DNA of 64,000 nucleotides, from assembly GCF_000820185.1 (NCBI RefSeq), contig NZ_CDCA01000047.1, positions 1-64,000 of the forward strand, given 5' to 3'. The translations under genes were made by a program, and so were the position numbers. Source of the stretch: Aeromonas tecta (GTDB lineage Bacteria > Pseudomonadota > Gammaproteobacteria > Enterobacterales > Aeromonadaceae). The notes below the pieces were generated by a model. The model was not told the origin of the DNA. It saw nothing but the letters and a program-made list of their open reading frames with translations, and did no database searches. Positions 18,865 through 27,967 of the stretch are shown in pieces (the stretch's first letter is position 1; each line of letters starts with the position of its first letter).

Positions 18865-19788
18865 ATGCAAAAATTCGATGTCAAAACCTTTCAGGGCCTG
18901 ATCCTGCAGCTGCAGGACTATTGGTCCCGCCAGGGCTGTACCATCATTCAGCCGCTGGATATGGAAGTGGGTGCCGGTACCTCCCACCCCATGACCTGTC
19001 TGCGTGCCTTAGGGCCTGAGCCTATCGCCTGCGCCTACGTGCAACCGTCCCGCCGTCCCACCGACGGCCGCTACGGTGAGAACCCGAATCGCCTGCAGCA
19101 CTATTACCAGTTCCAGGTGATCATCAAGCCGTCCCCCGACAACATCCAGGAACTCTACCTCGGCTCTTTGAAAGAGCTGGGCATGGATCCCCAGATCCAC
19201 GACATCCGCTTCGTGGAAGACAACTGGGAAAACCCGACCCTGGGTGCCTGGGGTCTGGGCTGGGAAGTGTGGCTCAACGGCATGGAAGTGACTCAGTTCA
19301 CCTACTTCCAGCAGGTTGGCGGCCTCGAATGCAAGCCGGTCACCGGCGAGATCACCTATGGTCTCGAGCGTCTGGCCATGTACATCCAGGGCGTGGACAG
19401 CGTCTATGACCTGGTGTGGTCCGACGGCCCCCTGGGCAAGACCACCTACGGCGATGTGTTCCACCAAAACGAGGTGGAGCAGTCCACCTACAACTTCGAA
19501 CACGCCGACGTGGACTTCCTGTTCCACTGCTTCGAGCAGTACGAGAAGGAAGCCCAGCACCTGCTGGCACTGGAAACGCCGCTGCCGCTGCCCGCCTACG
19601 AGCGCATCCTCAAGGCCGCCCACTCCTTCAACCTGCTGGATGCCCGCAAGGCCATCTCGGTCACCGAGCGTCAGCGCTACATCCTGCGCATTCGCACCCT
19701 GACCAAGGCCGTGGCCGAGGCCTACTACGCCTCCCGCGAGGCGCTGGGCTTCCCGATGTGCAAGCGCACTGAGAACAAGCAAGGTTAA
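18865..19788 (+). CDS. glyQ: glycyl-tRNA synthetase alpha subunit
   Basis: A 307-residue class II synthetase alpha chain that, with GlyS, charges tRNA-Gly. It begins [20 protein letters not shown] and has [20 protein letters not shown], the [20 protein letters not shown] motif and [20 protein letters not shown]. It is about four residues longer than the E. coli chain. The Shine-Dalgarno is weak. No T-box leader is visible in 18644-18864. glyS follows after nine bases. Confidence 0.96.
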   Translation: MQKFDVKTFQGLILQLQDYWSRQGCTIIQPLDMEVGAGTSHPMTCLRALGPEPIACAYVQPSRRPTDGRYGENPNRLQHYYQFQVIIKPSPDNIQELYLGSLKELGMDPQIHDIRFVEDNWENPTLGAWGLGWEVWLNGMEVTQFTYFQQVGGLECKPVTGEITYGLERLAMYIQGVDSVYDLVWSDGPLGKTTYGDVFHQNEVEQSTYNFEHADVDFLFHCFEQYEKEAQHLLALETPLPLPAYERILKAAHSFNLLDARKAISVTERQRYILRIRTLTKAVAEAYYASREALGFPMCKRTENKQG

Positions 19789-19797
19789 GGAACGGAC

Positions 19798-21867
19798 ATG
19801 GCACAACATACATTTCTGGTAGAGATCGGCACCGCCGAGCTGCCACCCAAGGCCCTGCGCTCCCTGGCCGAAGCCTTTGCCGATAACTTCAAAGCCGAGC
19901 TGACCAAGGCCGATCTGGCCTTCGGCGACGTCGAGTGGTTCGCCTCACCGCGCCGTCTGGCGCTGAAGGTGAGCGAGCTGGCCAGCGATCAGCCGAGCAA
20001 GAGCGTCGAGAAGCGCGGCCCGGCCGTGTCCCAGGCGTTCGATGCCGACGGCAAGCCGACCAAGGCCGCCGAGGGCTGGGCCCGTGGCAATGGCATCACG
20101 GTCGAGCAGGCCGAGCGTCTGGTCACCGACAAGGGCGAGTGGCTGGTTCACAACGCCAAGATCGAAGGCCGCCCGGCCAAAGAACTGCTGGGTGAGCTTG
20201 TAGCTTCATCTCTGGCCAAGCTGCCCATCCCCAAGATGATGCGCTGGGGCGACAAGACCATCCAGTTCGTGCGTCCGGTGTTCACTGTGACCCTGCTGCT
20301 GGACGGCGAGCTGGTGCCCGCCACCATTCTGGGGATCGACTCCGCCCGCACCATTCGCGGTCACCGCTTTATGGGCGAGCCCGAATTCCAAATCGACAAC
20401 GCCGGCCAATACCCGCAGATCCTGCTGGAAAAAGGCAAGGTAGTAGCCGACTTTATGGTGCGCAAGGCCAAGATCAAGGCTGACGTCGAAGCGGCCGCCG
20501 CCGCCTTCGGTGGTATCGCCGATCTGGACGACGCCCTGCTGGAAGAAGTCACCGCCCTGGTCGAATGGCCGGTGGTGCTGACCGCCAACTTCGAAGAGAA
20601 GTTCCTGGCGGTCCCCGCCGAGGCGCTGGTGCACACCATGAAGGGTGACCAGAAGTACTTCCCGGTCTACGACAAGAACGGCAAGCTGCTGCCGAAGTTC
20701 ATCTTCGTCACCAACATCGAGTCCAAGGACCCGAGCCAGATCATCAGCGGCAACGAGAAGGTGGTGCGCCCCCGTCTGTCTGACGCCGAGTTCTTCTTCA
20801 AGACCGATCTGAAGCAGAGCCTGGCCTCGCGCCTGCCGCGCCTCGAAACCGTGCTGTTCCAGCAGCAGCTCGGCACCGTCAAGGCCAAGGTCGAGCGCAT
20901 CGAGACCGTCGCCGGCTTCATCGCCGAGCGCATCGGCGCCGATGTGGCGAAGGCCAAGCGTGCCGGTCTGCTCTCCAAGTGCGATCTGATGACCAACATG
21001 GTCGGCGAGTTCGCCAGCACCCAAGGTGTCATGGGGATGCACTACGCCCGTCACGACGGCGAAGACGAAGTGGTGGCCGTGGCCCTGAACGAGCAGTACA
21101 TGCCGCGCTTCGCCGGCGATGCCCTGCCGTCCGCTCTGGAAGCCTGCGCCGTGGCGCTGGCCGACAAGCTCGACACCCTGGCCGGCATCTTCGGCATCGG
21201 CATGCTGCCCAAGGGTGACAAGGATCCCTTCGCCCTGCGCCGCGCCGCCATCGGTGCCCTGCGCATCATGACCGAGAAGCAGCTGGACCTGGATCTGGTT
21301 GAACTGGTGGAAGAGGCGGTACGCGTCTACGGCGACAAGCTGACCAACAAAACCGTCGTCACCGACGTGGTCGACTTCATGCTGGGCCGCTTCCGCGCCG
21401 CCTATCAGGACGAAGGTATTGGTGCCGATGTGGTGCTGGCCGTGCTGGCCCGCCGCCCGACCCGTCCGCTGGACTTCGATCGCCGCGTCAAGGCCGTCAG
21501 CCACTTCCGCAGCCTGGATGCCGCCCTGGCCCTGGCCGCCGCCAACAAGCGCGTGAGCAACATCCTGGCCAAGGTGGAAGGCGAGCTGCCGACCGTGGTC
21601 AAGGCAGAACTGTTGCAGGACGCCGCCGAGAAAGCGCTGGCCACCCAGGTTGCAGCACTGCAAGCCGAGCTGGCCCCGCTGTTTGCCGCCGGTGACTACC
21701 AGGCCGCCCTCACCCGTCTGGCCGCCCTGCGCGAACCGGTCGACACCTTCTTCAACGAGGTGATGGTGATGGCAGACGACGAGGCCCTCAAGGCCAACCG
21801 TCTGGCGCTACTGAACAACCTGCGCAACCTGTTCCTGCAAGTAGCGGATATCTCCCTGCTGCAGTGA
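19798..21867 (+). CDS. glyS: glycyl-tRNA synthetase beta subunit
   Basis: A 689-residue beta chain, the same length as E. coli GlyS, beginning [22 protein letters not shown]-like and C-terminal tRNA-binding regions follow (for example [16 protein letters not shown] and the [13 protein letters not shown] segment). It forms the alpha2beta2 enzyme with GlyQ. It ends before a strong terminator at 21890. Confidence 0.96.
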   Translation: MAQHTFLVEIGTAELPPKALRSLAEAFADNFKAELTKADLAFGDVEWFASPRRLALKVSELASDQPSKSVEKRGPAVSQAFDADGKPTKAAEGWARGNGITVEQAERLVTDKGEWLVHNAKIEGRPAKELLGELVASSLAKLPIPKMMRWGDKTIQFVRPVFTVTLLLDGELVPATILGIDSARTIRGHRFMGEPEFQIDNAGQYPQILLEKGKVVADFMVRKAKIKADVEAAAAAFGGIADLDDALLEEVTALVEWPVVLTANFEEKFLAVPAEALVHTMKGDQKYFPVYDKNGKLLPKFIFVTNIESKDPSQIISGNEKVVRPRLSDAEFFFKTDLKQSLASRLPRLETVLFQQQLGTVKAKVERIETVAGFIAERIGADVAKAKRAGLLSKCDLMTNMVGEFASTQGVMGMHYARHDGEDEVVAVALNEQYMPRFAGDALPSALEACAVALADKLDTLAGIFGIGMLPKGDKDPFALRRAAIGALRIMTEKQLDLDLVELVEEAVRVYGDKLTNKTVVTDVVDFMLGRFRAAYQDEGIGADVVLAVLARRPTRPLDFDRRVKAVSHFRSLDAALALAAANKRVSNILAKVEGELPTVVKAELLQDAAEKALATQVAALQAELAPLFAAGDYQAALTRLAALREPVDTFFNEVMVMADDEALKANRLALLNNLRNLFLQVADISLLQ

Positions 21868-21889
21868 TCCTGGTTGGGTTAAGTGATAT

Positions 21890-21920
21890 AAAAAACGGCG
21901 CCAAGAGGCGCCGTTCTTTT
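21890..21920 (+). terminator. terminator after glyQS
   Basis: AAAAAACGGCGCC-aaga-GGCGCCGTTCTTTT hairpin and T-rich tail. Confidence 0.9.
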
Positions 21921-21996
21921 ATTAGGGAGGAAGTGAGGTTAACGCCTCACAAAAATGCCAACAGCATCTTTTAATTGAATGCTTTTCTTAGCAGGA

Positions 21997-22470
21997 TTAA
22001 TTGCTGCAGGCACCTGACTTGGCAAGCTGCACGTTTCCTTTGGAGATCACGCGCTTGCCTTCAGTGTCGGAAACCGGCTCAAGCTTGGCGCCACCAACAA
22101 AGACACCCATCTTTATAATCTGGCGGAAGAAGTAATTCTTACCTGGCTCGGTAAAAACAGAAATCTTGTTATCGGAGAATTCAGATTCGGTAGAGAGTTC
22201 GTGAGTTTTACCGCCTGCTACCTGCTTATAGAAGAAAGTCTGGTTGGCAGACTCACCAAGACATTCAGAATCAACAAAAACATCTTTCTTCTGGGCCTTT
22301 CCCATATAGCTGTCTCGGTAGACGTAAAGGCCTGCCATATTATCTTTCGGCGCAGGGAAGGCTTTGAGTCTGGCACTTTCCTGAGCACTTTCCATTGGAA
22401 CACTAGCACAGCCTGCTAGTAACAAGGTGCCCAATACGGTTGACGCCAGCGCCAGTTTTTTAAACATCAT
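21997..22470 (-). CDS. DUF2846-type lipoprotein
   Basis: A 157-residue lipoprotein. The signal MMFKKLALASTVLGTLLLAG ends at a lipobox Cys (AGC). The mature part has NMAGLYVYRDSYMG, then VFVDSECLGESANQTFFYKQ and a C-terminal VISKGNVQLAKSGAC, the layout of DUF2846 proteins (PEGA-like beta fold). The ATG at 22470 follows GGAGAA; a second ATG is adjacent. Base composition is lower in GC than its neighbours, as is the following intergenic region, which hints at acquisition. Function unknown. Confidence 0.75.
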   Translation of the reverse strand: MMFKKLALASTVLGTLLLAGCASVPMESAQESARLKAFPAPKDNMAGLYVYRDSYMGKAQKKDVFVDSECLGESANQTFFYKQVAGGKTHELSTESEFSDNKISVFTEPGKNYFFRQIIKMGVFVGGAKLEPVSDTEGKRVISKGNVQLAKSGACSN

Positions 22471-22730
22471 GGGGAATTCTCCGTGCAATATTTAGCCTGA
22501 AATTTATATTTTAATAAATAATGAGTTGTCTCTGACAACGGCGAATTTGACCATATGAATCCCTGTACCGCCAGCAGACTTTATTGTTTCGCTTCAAAAA
22601 ATAAAACTGATGTGACACGCATCAAACTGGAATATGGAGAATGACATACCTCTTATGACAACAGGCAACGCTTGGTGCAAAGGACACTTAGGTGGTTGTC
22701 TAGGGCTATAGGTTCTATCGCCTGTTGGTT

Positions 22731-22750
22731 CGATTAGCGCAGCGTAATCG
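22731..22750. repeat. REP-like palindrome
   Basis: CGATTA-gcgcagcg-TAATCG. This GATTAGCGCAGCGTAATC motif is a common proteobacterial extragenic palindrome type. Single copy in this window. Confidence 0.55.
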
Positions 22751-22990
22751 GACTTTCGAGACACCAGCATCCTGGCTCACGCCAACTAAGGATGTCGCTC
22801 TGCATCCTCAGTGCCTTGTATCGGCGGTATCAGGCTCCATGGGTATTGAACCGGTGGCAAGGAGTGATGACTTTTCCACCCTCTTATTCAGCTCCAGTCA
22901 ATATCAAAAACCCATACGTTGATATAATGACCCCGTATGTATCATTAAATTGGAAGATGGTGTCGAGTCAGCACTATTGAGCAATTGAAA

Positions 22991-23123
22991 AAGGTGATAC
23001 ATCTCAAAAAAATAGATAATACCACCGCTCTGTTGGCGATATTTATTTGACAATAAACGTTAATATCAAAACCACCATAAAATAGATAAACATACTGGCA
23101 GTATTGACCATATGTATCACCTT
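22991..23123. repeat. 133-bp segment with perfect 12-bp terminal inverted repeats
   Basis: AAGGTGATACAT at 22991-23002 and its exact complement ATGTATCACCTT at 23112-23123. The interior is AT-rich and contains two AAATAGATAA words. The right arm touches the Shine-Dalgarno of the lipoprotein gene at 23137. It could be a small MITE-like element or a pair of regulator sites; no transposase is present. Confidence 0.45.
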
Positions 23124-23136
23124 AAAGGACATCTGT

Positions 23137-23364
23137 ATGAAGCGTCACCTTGTCGTTCTTGGCTCCATGCTCATATTGAGCGCCTGCTCTTCCACTCCCG
23201 ACAGTGAATATATGAAAGAGGGCGCCTCCGAGGCCCAGAGAACGGATGCCCTGTCCGAATGCCAATATCAGGTCAAACTCAACAAGATCGAAGAAGATCA
23301 GCAGGAAGAGCTGATCAACCTGTGCATGCAGGGTAAAGGCTTTCGCCTGACCGCCGTGGAGTAA
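23137..23364 (+). CDS. small lipoprotein, unknown
   Basis: A 75-residue lipoprotein: signal MKRHLVVLGSMLILSAC with lipobox Cys17, then SSTPDSEYMKEGASEAQRTD, a helical charged part with two further Cys (SECQYQ and NLCMQGKGF) and ending FRLTAVE. AAAGGAC precedes the ATG at 23137. The two late Cys could form a disulfide in the periplasm. Family not recognised. A terminator follows at 23402. Confidence 0.72.
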   Translation: MKRHLVVLGSMLILSACSSTPDSEYMKEGASEAQRTDALSECQYQVKLNKIEEDQQEELINLCMQGKGFRLTAVE

Positions 23365-23401
23365 CGCTCAACGGCTCTCTTGATCACTCTCTTGCCGCAA
23401 T

Positions 23402-23436
23402 AAAGAGCCCCATAGGATGACCATCCTTGGGGCTTT
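23402..23436 (+). terminator. terminator after the small lipoprotein
   Basis: AAAGAGCCCC-at-AGGATG-ac-CATCCT-t-GGGGCTTT stem with a T-containing tail. Confidence 0.75.
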
Positions 23437-23542
23437 GCTTCATCCGGCTGAGCGCTAGCCGCAACCTGCCACACCAGCACCTCCGCCGTTTCCGTGTACA
23501 ATCCCTCACTCGTTCCAGCCTCTGTGACCCGACGGCGACCCC

Positions 23543-24433
23543 ATGAACCGCACGCCCCTGTTGTTGATGATCTGCACCACCCTGTTGGCGGCCGCCGGCT
23601 GGTTCTTCTCCAAGGAGGCGATCCGTGAGCTGCCCCCCGCCGCCTTTATCGGCAGCCGCTTCCTGCTGGCGGCGCTGATCCTGCTGCCCCTCGCCATCTT
23701 GTACGAACCCAGACCCAGCCGTGCTCAGTTGCTGCGCGCCCTCGGCTGCGGCTCCCTGCTCGGCCTCAACCTGCTGCTCTGGGTGACCGCCATCAGTCAG
23801 AGCGATGCCCTCGGTAGCGGCGCCTTTATCATGAGCGTCGCCACCCTGATGGCGCCGCTGGCGGCCTGGGCCGGTTTCAAGACCCGGCCGGGCCGCCACT
23901 ACTGGACCACACTGCCCCTGGCCGTGGCGGGCCTGCTGCTGCTCTCGAGCGGCACCGACTGGGGCGTCTCCCGCTCCCTGCTCTGGTTCTTGGCCGCCGC
24001 CATGGCCCTCGGCACCCAGCTCGCGGTCCATCGCCACTTCGCCCAGTCGATCCCGGCGCGCTGGCTCACCTGTATCCAGCTCGCCATGACAGGCCTGATG
24101 GGCACCGCTCTCTCCCTGCTGACCGAGAGCTGGCCACCCTTCGTCAGCCCCAGTACCTGGGGCTGGTTTGCCGCCAGCGTGCTGCTCGCCACCACCTTGC
24201 GCTATCTGCTGCTGACCCTGGCCCTGAGCAAGATGACCACTACCCATGCGGCCCTGCTGATGCTGCTCGAACCCGTCTGGACCCTGATGCTCAGCACCCT
24301 CTGCTATGGCGAAGCCCTCGGCGGTGCCAAGCTGGCCGGCGCCGGACTGGTACTCGGCGCCCTGGTGCTCTATCAGCTGCCCCTGCTGCGCAGCAGTGTG
24401 CGCCTGTCGGTAAAGGAACCCAGCCCCGATTAG
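23543..24433 (+). CDS. EamA-family (DMT) transporter
   Basis: A 296-residue inner-membrane protein with about ten hydrophobic segments in two EamA repeats (about 8-135 and 150-285). The start MNRTPLLLMICTTLLAAAGW and the PPAAFIGSRFLLAALILLPL segment are typical of the drug/metabolite transporter superfamily; the second repeat contains KMTTTHAALLMLLEPVWTLM. The substrate is unknown; relatives export amino acids or metabolites. A possible -10 TACAAT lies at about 23495. No strong Shine-Dalgarno was seen. Confidence 0.82.
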   Translation: MNRTPLLLMICTTLLAAAGWFFSKEAIRELPPAAFIGSRFLLAALILLPLAILYEPRPSRAQLLRALGCGSLLGLNLLLWVTAISQSDALGSGAFIMSVATLMAPLAAWAGFKTRPGRHYWTTLPLAVAGLLLLSSGTDWGVSRSLLWFLAAAMALGTQLAVHRHFAQSIPARWLTCIQLAMTGLMGTALSLLTESWPPFVSPSTWGWFAASVLLATTLRYLLLTLALSKMTTTHAALLMLLEPVWTLMLSTLCYGEALGGAKLAGAGLVLGALVLYQLPLLRSSVRLSVKEPSPD

Positions 24434-24525
24434 CGCGGGTAGCAAGCAGCCCCCGACTCGGGGATAGGCAGCCGCCGCCGTCGCTGCTAGGGTAGTGGCA
24501 TTAATTCATCAACGACCGAGGCACT

Positions 24526-25008
24526 ATGCAACGCAAGACAATTGCCCTGCTGCTGGCCACTCATCTATTGGTGGGGGGCGCGGGCTTTGCCGCCGGCATC
24601 TATCTGCTGCCGATCCTGATAGCGCCTGCCGCGCCGAGCAGTGAGCAGGTGGCGGCCAGTCAGGCGCAGGCGACCTATCAAGGCACCTTCAAACGGGACT
24701 TGAAGGACAGCGATCGGCTGCACTGGGGGGAAGGCAAGGTGAGCATTGGACCAGACACCATTAGCCTGATGGGCCAGCTGGCGCCTGGGCCCGATTATCA
24801 GCTCTACCTGTCGCCGACCTTTGTTGAGACGGAGGCGGACTTCGCCCGCTTGAAAGGTCAGATGGTGCATATCGGGCCGGTGAAGACCTTCGACAACTTT
24901 ATCGTGCCGCTACCGACCAATGTGAACCCAGCCGACTATAACAGCGTGATCATCTGGTGTGAGACGTTCGGGCAATTCATTACCGCTGCCCAGTATCAAA
25001 ACCACTGA
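24526..25008 (+). CDS. DM13-domain protein
   Basis: A 160-residue protein with an N-terminal membrane anchor or signal (residues 5-30) and a DM13 domain (about 50-158): TYQGTFKRDLKDSDRLHWGE, GPDYQLYLSP and the conserved IIWCETFGQFITAAQY with its single Cys. DM13 domains are thought to have an electron-transfer or redox role in extracytoplasmic proteins; this is weakly established. The gene stands alone, with terminator at 25062. Confidence 0.78.
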   Translation: MQRKTIALLLATHLLVGGAGFAAGIYLLPILIAPAAPSSEQVAASQAQATYQGTFKRDLKDSDRLHWGEGKVSIGPDTISLMGQLAPGPDYQLYLSPTFVETEADFARLKGQMVHIGPVKTFDNFIVPLPTNVNPADYNSVIIWCETFGQFITAAQYQNH

Positions 25009-25061
25009 TCATGCTGACTGCTGGTATCTCCGGGGCAGTATAAAATAGCAAAACAGACAAG

Positions 25062-25086
25062 AATGGCGCCTATTGGCGCCATTTTT
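25062..25086. terminator. terminator between DM13 gene and ParE-like gene
   Basis: AATGGCGCC-tatt-GGCGCCATT followed by TTT. It serves the plus strand and possibly the convergent minus strand. Confidence 0.85.
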
Positions 25087-25102
25087 ACGGCTTGTCGGCC
25101 CC

Positions 25103-25345
25103 TCAACCCGGCGGGAAGTGGCCGCCTATGCTGATCACATTGACCTGTTTCAGGGTGTCGTGGAGAGTAAAAGCCACCCTGTGCTCCTGACTGAGGCGGA
25201 TGGTATAGATCCCCTTGTTCACCCCGCTGAGCTGCTCGTAGTGCATGTCCCCCACCTTGTCGGCAGCGTGCTTGGGGTGGGCGCCGCGCTCTATTTCCCG
25301 CCGCCATTCGTGGTACTTGCTCATGCCCGCAGGGGGTACGGCCAC
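25103..25345 (-). CDS. ParE/RelE-fold protein, no antitoxin alongside
   Basis: A 77-80 residue basic protein with KGIYTIRLSQEHRVAFTLHD followed by VNVISIGGHFP, the C-terminal strand pattern of the RelE/ParE toxin superfamily. The start is uncertain. GTG at 25345 has AAGGG upstream; ATG at 25324 (MSKYHEWRREIERGAHPKH) looks like a natural N-terminus. It lies 25 bases after the ArsR stop and no small antitoxin gene sits next to it. It could be an orphan toxin-like protein or a domesticated member. Toxic activity is not shown by sequence. Confidence 0.6.
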   Translation of the reverse strand: MAVPPAGMSKYHEWRREIERGAHPKHAADKVGDMHYEQLSGVNKGIYTIRLSQEHRVAFTLHDTLKQVNVISIGGHFPPG

Positions 25346-25370
25346 GTGCTTGCCCTTGTTGTAGAGAGGG

Positions 25371-26070
25371 TCAGACCGGGATCCCGAACTGTCGTTGCAA
25401 CAGGCGCTGGCCGCCAGTTGTCAGGGTCAGCTCACGGCTGTCGAGTGCGCGCACCAGCGCCCCCTTGTCCAACAGATGGATGAGCAGGCGGGCGCCCAGC
25501 TGGCCCCCCAGGTGCATGCGCCGCTCGCTCCAGTCCAGACAGGGACAGGCGAAGTGGCGCCTGCCACTCGGCACGCAGTCGATGCCAAGCTGGCCGAAAT
25601 GTCGCTCCCCCTCCGGGGTCAGCGCATCGCTGCCAGCATCCAGCCAGCCCTGAGCCAGCAGGGCGTCGTGCAGTCGCACTCCCAGCTCCCCCGCCAGATG
25701 GTCATAGCAGGTGCGGGCGAAGCGCAGCCGCGCCGGAGTCTTGCTCTGCAAGGAGCCGGCGCCCTGCGCCGCCAGCCCCATCAGCTGCTCCACCACCAAG
25801 GCCACCTCCGGGCTCGCGATGCGGTAGTAGCGGTGCTTGCCCTGCTGGACACAGACCGTCAACCCCTGCCCTTGCAGCCTGACGAGGTGACTGCTGGCGG
25901 TGGAGGCCGCTACCTCCGCCACCAGACTCAGCTCGGTCGCCGTCCAGGCCCGCCCATCCATCCATCAGGGCGGACAGCATGCGGGCATGGCTGCCATCGG
26001 CGATGGCGGCGGCCACCTGTGCCAGGCCCAGCTCCAGGCTATTTTGCGAATTCATTTCGCCACTTCTCAT
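25371..26070 (-). pseudogene. ArsR-family regulator split by a 4-bp frameshift
   Basis: Two frames together give one ArsR/SmtB-type winged-helix protein of about 231 residues. The 5' part reads MNSQNSLELGLAQVAAAIAD, then ARMLSALMDG. The 3' part continues RAWTATELSLVAEVAASTAS (helix-turn-helix), VCVQQGKHRYYRI (wing) and an additional C-terminal domain with CYDHLAGELGVRL and ACPCLDWSERR. The frames are joined at a (CCAT)3 tract at 25954-25965; one repeat fewer restores the frame. An ATG at 25961 could restart translation of the second part (196 residues). The gene may be a pseudogene, a slippage switch or a sequencing artefact. Confidence 0.7.
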
Positions 26071-26084
26071 CGGGGTTGTCCCTC

Positions 26085-26465
26085 TTATTGCCAGTCGGCG
26101 GTCGCCTCCCTGGCCTTGTCCATGTCGTCCGTCACCAGGATCAGCTGATTGGCATGATCGCTGTACAGGGTAATGATATTGACCGAAGCGGCCCCCAGTG
26201 CGCTGCAGATGGCCCCCAGCTGACCGGGCACCTCCTGCTTGAGACGGCGCACCAGCACTTCTCGTACCGCCACTACCTCCAGCCCGCCCTCTCTGGCGGC
26301 CTGGGCGGCGCGGTCCCCCTCCGCCACCAGAAAATGGGCATGGCCGGCGCCCCCGGCGAGGAACATGCCACCCCCTTCCAGGCTGACGCCCGCTCGGCCC
26401 ATCAAGACCCCAAACTGCCCCAAGGCACCCGGAGTGTCCGGCAATAACACATGAATATCGTACAT
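26085..26465 (-). CDS. tandem ACT-domain protein
   Basis: A 126-residue cytosolic protein made of two ACT-like units: MYDIHVLLPDTPGALGQFGV (about 1-60) and VRRLKQEVPGQLGAICSALG (about 72-126). ACT domains bind amino acids and regulate linked enzymes; no enzyme domain is fused here. AAGGAG precedes the ATG at 26465. It is first of a minus-strand group with the ArsR regulator (14 bases downstream) and the ParE-like gene. The partner is unknown. Confidence 0.75.
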   Translation of the reverse strand: MYDIHVLLPDTPGALGQFGVLMGRAGVSLEGGGMFLAGGAGHAHFLVAEGDRAAQAAREGGLEVVAVREVLVRRLKQEVPGQLGAICSALGAASVNIITLYSDHANQLILVTDDMDKAREATADWQ

Positions 26466-26587
26466 CCTTGTCTCTCCTTTGCGATACCAGCCTGCAGCAT
26501 AGGAGAAGGCAGGAAGAGACGCTTCGATGGTGGCCGAAACGTTGTCCCTGCCTTGATTTTCTTTCACAGGTTGGGCGCCACACCAAC

Positions 26588-26614
26588 AAAAACGGCGCCC
26601 ACAGGCGCCGTTTT
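26588..26614 (-). terminator. terminator after the aromatic amino-acid permease region
   Basis: AAAACGGCGCC-caca-GGCGCCGTTTT lies between the permease gene (upstream on the minus strand) and the ACT-domain gene. Confidence 0.85.
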
Positions 26615-26656
26615 GCTATGTTCCCGACTCGATGCGGGAGCTGAACATCATCTGCT

Positions 26657-27874
26657 TCAGCCGGTATAGGCCGGCAGCCAGCCCACCATGTTGAGCAGGT
26701 GGAAGCTGGCGGTCAGCACCCCAAACAGGATCACCAGGGCGATCATCAGCACCCCGCCCGGGGCGTGGAAGCCCTCGCCCTTGCCACCCTTGGCGGCGCG
26801 CACCTTCCAGGCCAGCAGGGGCGGAATGATGCAGGTCCAGAGGGTGGCTACGGCGCCGGCGTAGCCGATGGCGGCCAGGAAGCCGAATGGGAACAGCAGG
26901 GAGAGCACCAGCGGCGGCAGGAAGGTCACCGCCCAGGACTTGCTGCGGCCACGATGGCTGTTGTCGAACTTGAACAAGTCCGCCAGGTAGTCGAATACCC
27001 CGAGCCCGACCCCGATAAAGGAGGAGAGGATGGCCGCCATGGAGAAGGCGTTGAGGGCGCTCGCCACCGCCTTGGATTCGATGACCGATCCCAGCGCGGT
27101 GAGCAGGGCATCCACGTTGCCGTCTTGCGCTATCACCGGACCGAATGCACTGCGCGGCAGGTTGCCGAACACGCTGACCAGCCAGATGAGGTAGAAGGTG
27201 AGCGCGATGACGGTGCCGCCGAGGATGGCGCGGCTGGCGCGGCGCTCCTCACCGTAGTAGGCGCGCATGGAGGACACCGAGTGGTGATAGCCGAACGAGG
27301 TGAGCGCCACCGGCAGCATCACCAGTGCATAGGGGGCGTAGCTGCTTTCGCTGCCGACCCTGTCGAGCAGCAGATCCAGGCGGATGTTCATGGACATGCC
27401 GGAGATACCGAAGGCGAAGCTCAGCCCCATCAGGATCACCAGCAGCACCGAGATGCGGTCTACCGCCCGGGTGGAGTGCCACACCAGACCGGAGAAGGCC
27501 AGGGTAAACAGCACGGATCCCCAGTGGCTGCCGAGCCCTGTCATGCCCTCGATGATGAGACCGGCCGAGGTGATGTAGGCGTAGAGCAAGATGCCGCCGA
27601 CAAAGTAGACGCTTAAGTTGTTGAGGGCGTTGACCTTGTTCCCCAGCAGATCACGGGTCACGGTATCGAAGGAGACGCGCAGCGGGTAACCCTTGTAGGA
27701 CTCCAGCAGCATCCAGCCGGAGACGGTCATCACTACCATGGTCAGCGCCACCGCGAGCATGGACCAGAGCGTCCATGCGCCCGCGCCCGCACTCGGCAGC
27801 CCCAACATACCGGCTCCTACACAGACGCCGGCAATGATGCATGCCCCGCCCACCAACGATGGTTTATGTTCCAT
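26657..27874 (-). CDS. aromatic amino-acid permease (TnaB/Mtr/TyrP type)
   Basis: A 405-residue HAAAP-family transporter with about eleven hydrophobic segments. It begins MEHKPSLVGGACIIAGVCVG AGMLGLPSAGAG, where the glycine-rich first helix is the family signature. SFGYHHSVSSMRAYYGE and FSMAAILSSFIGVGLGVFDY also fit TnaB/Mtr/TyrP. The tryptophanase gene nearby makes tryptophan the likely substrate, but here the permease is not directly behind tnaA; a plus-strand gene separates them, so it has its own promoter. GGGGAAG precedes the ATG. A 48-bp tandem repeat lies about 95 bases upstream. Confidence 0.85.
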   Translation of the reverse strand: MEHKPSLVGGACIIAGVCVGAGMLGLPSAGAGAWTLWSMLAVALTMVVMTVSGWMLLESYKGYPLRVSFDTVTRDLLGNKVNALNNLSVYFVGGILLYAYITSAGLIIEGMTGLGSHWGSVLFTLAFSGLVWHSTRAVDRISVLLVILMGLSFAFGISGMSMNIRLDLLLDRVGSESSYAPYALVMLPVALTSFGYHHSVSSMRAYYGEERRASRAILGGTVIALTFYLIWLVSVFGNLPRSAFGPVIAQDGNVDALLTALGSVIESKAVASALNAFSMAAILSSFIGVGLGVFDYLADLFKFDNSHRGRSKSWAVTFLPPLVLSLLFPFGFLAAIGYAGAVATLWTCIIPPLLAWKVRAAKGGKGEGFHAPGGVLMIALVILFGVLTASFHLLNMVGWLPAYTG

Positions 27875-27967
27875 TTACTTCCCCAAAGACGATTGTTGAT
27901 CTGGTCGCGACCGCGGACCGTTGCATTTGCTACGCCGGTTGTCATCGTAAGATCGCGCTCATCCGTA

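Larger units (their letters stand above)
22471..23136. other. AT-rich intergenic region with repeats, no gene seen
   Basis: 666 bases between two small lipoprotein genes, markedly richer in AT than the surroundings. It holds a palindrome CGATTAGCGCAGCGTAATCG (22731-22750) and a 133-bp segment bounded by 12-bp inverted repeats (22991-23123). Only short ORFs without ribosome sites occur. It may be the remains of a mobile element. Confidence 0.55.

Noticed and set aside
22991-23123. Complete insertion sequence
   Set aside because: Only 133 bp between the inverted repeats and no transposase; kept as a small repeat element only.
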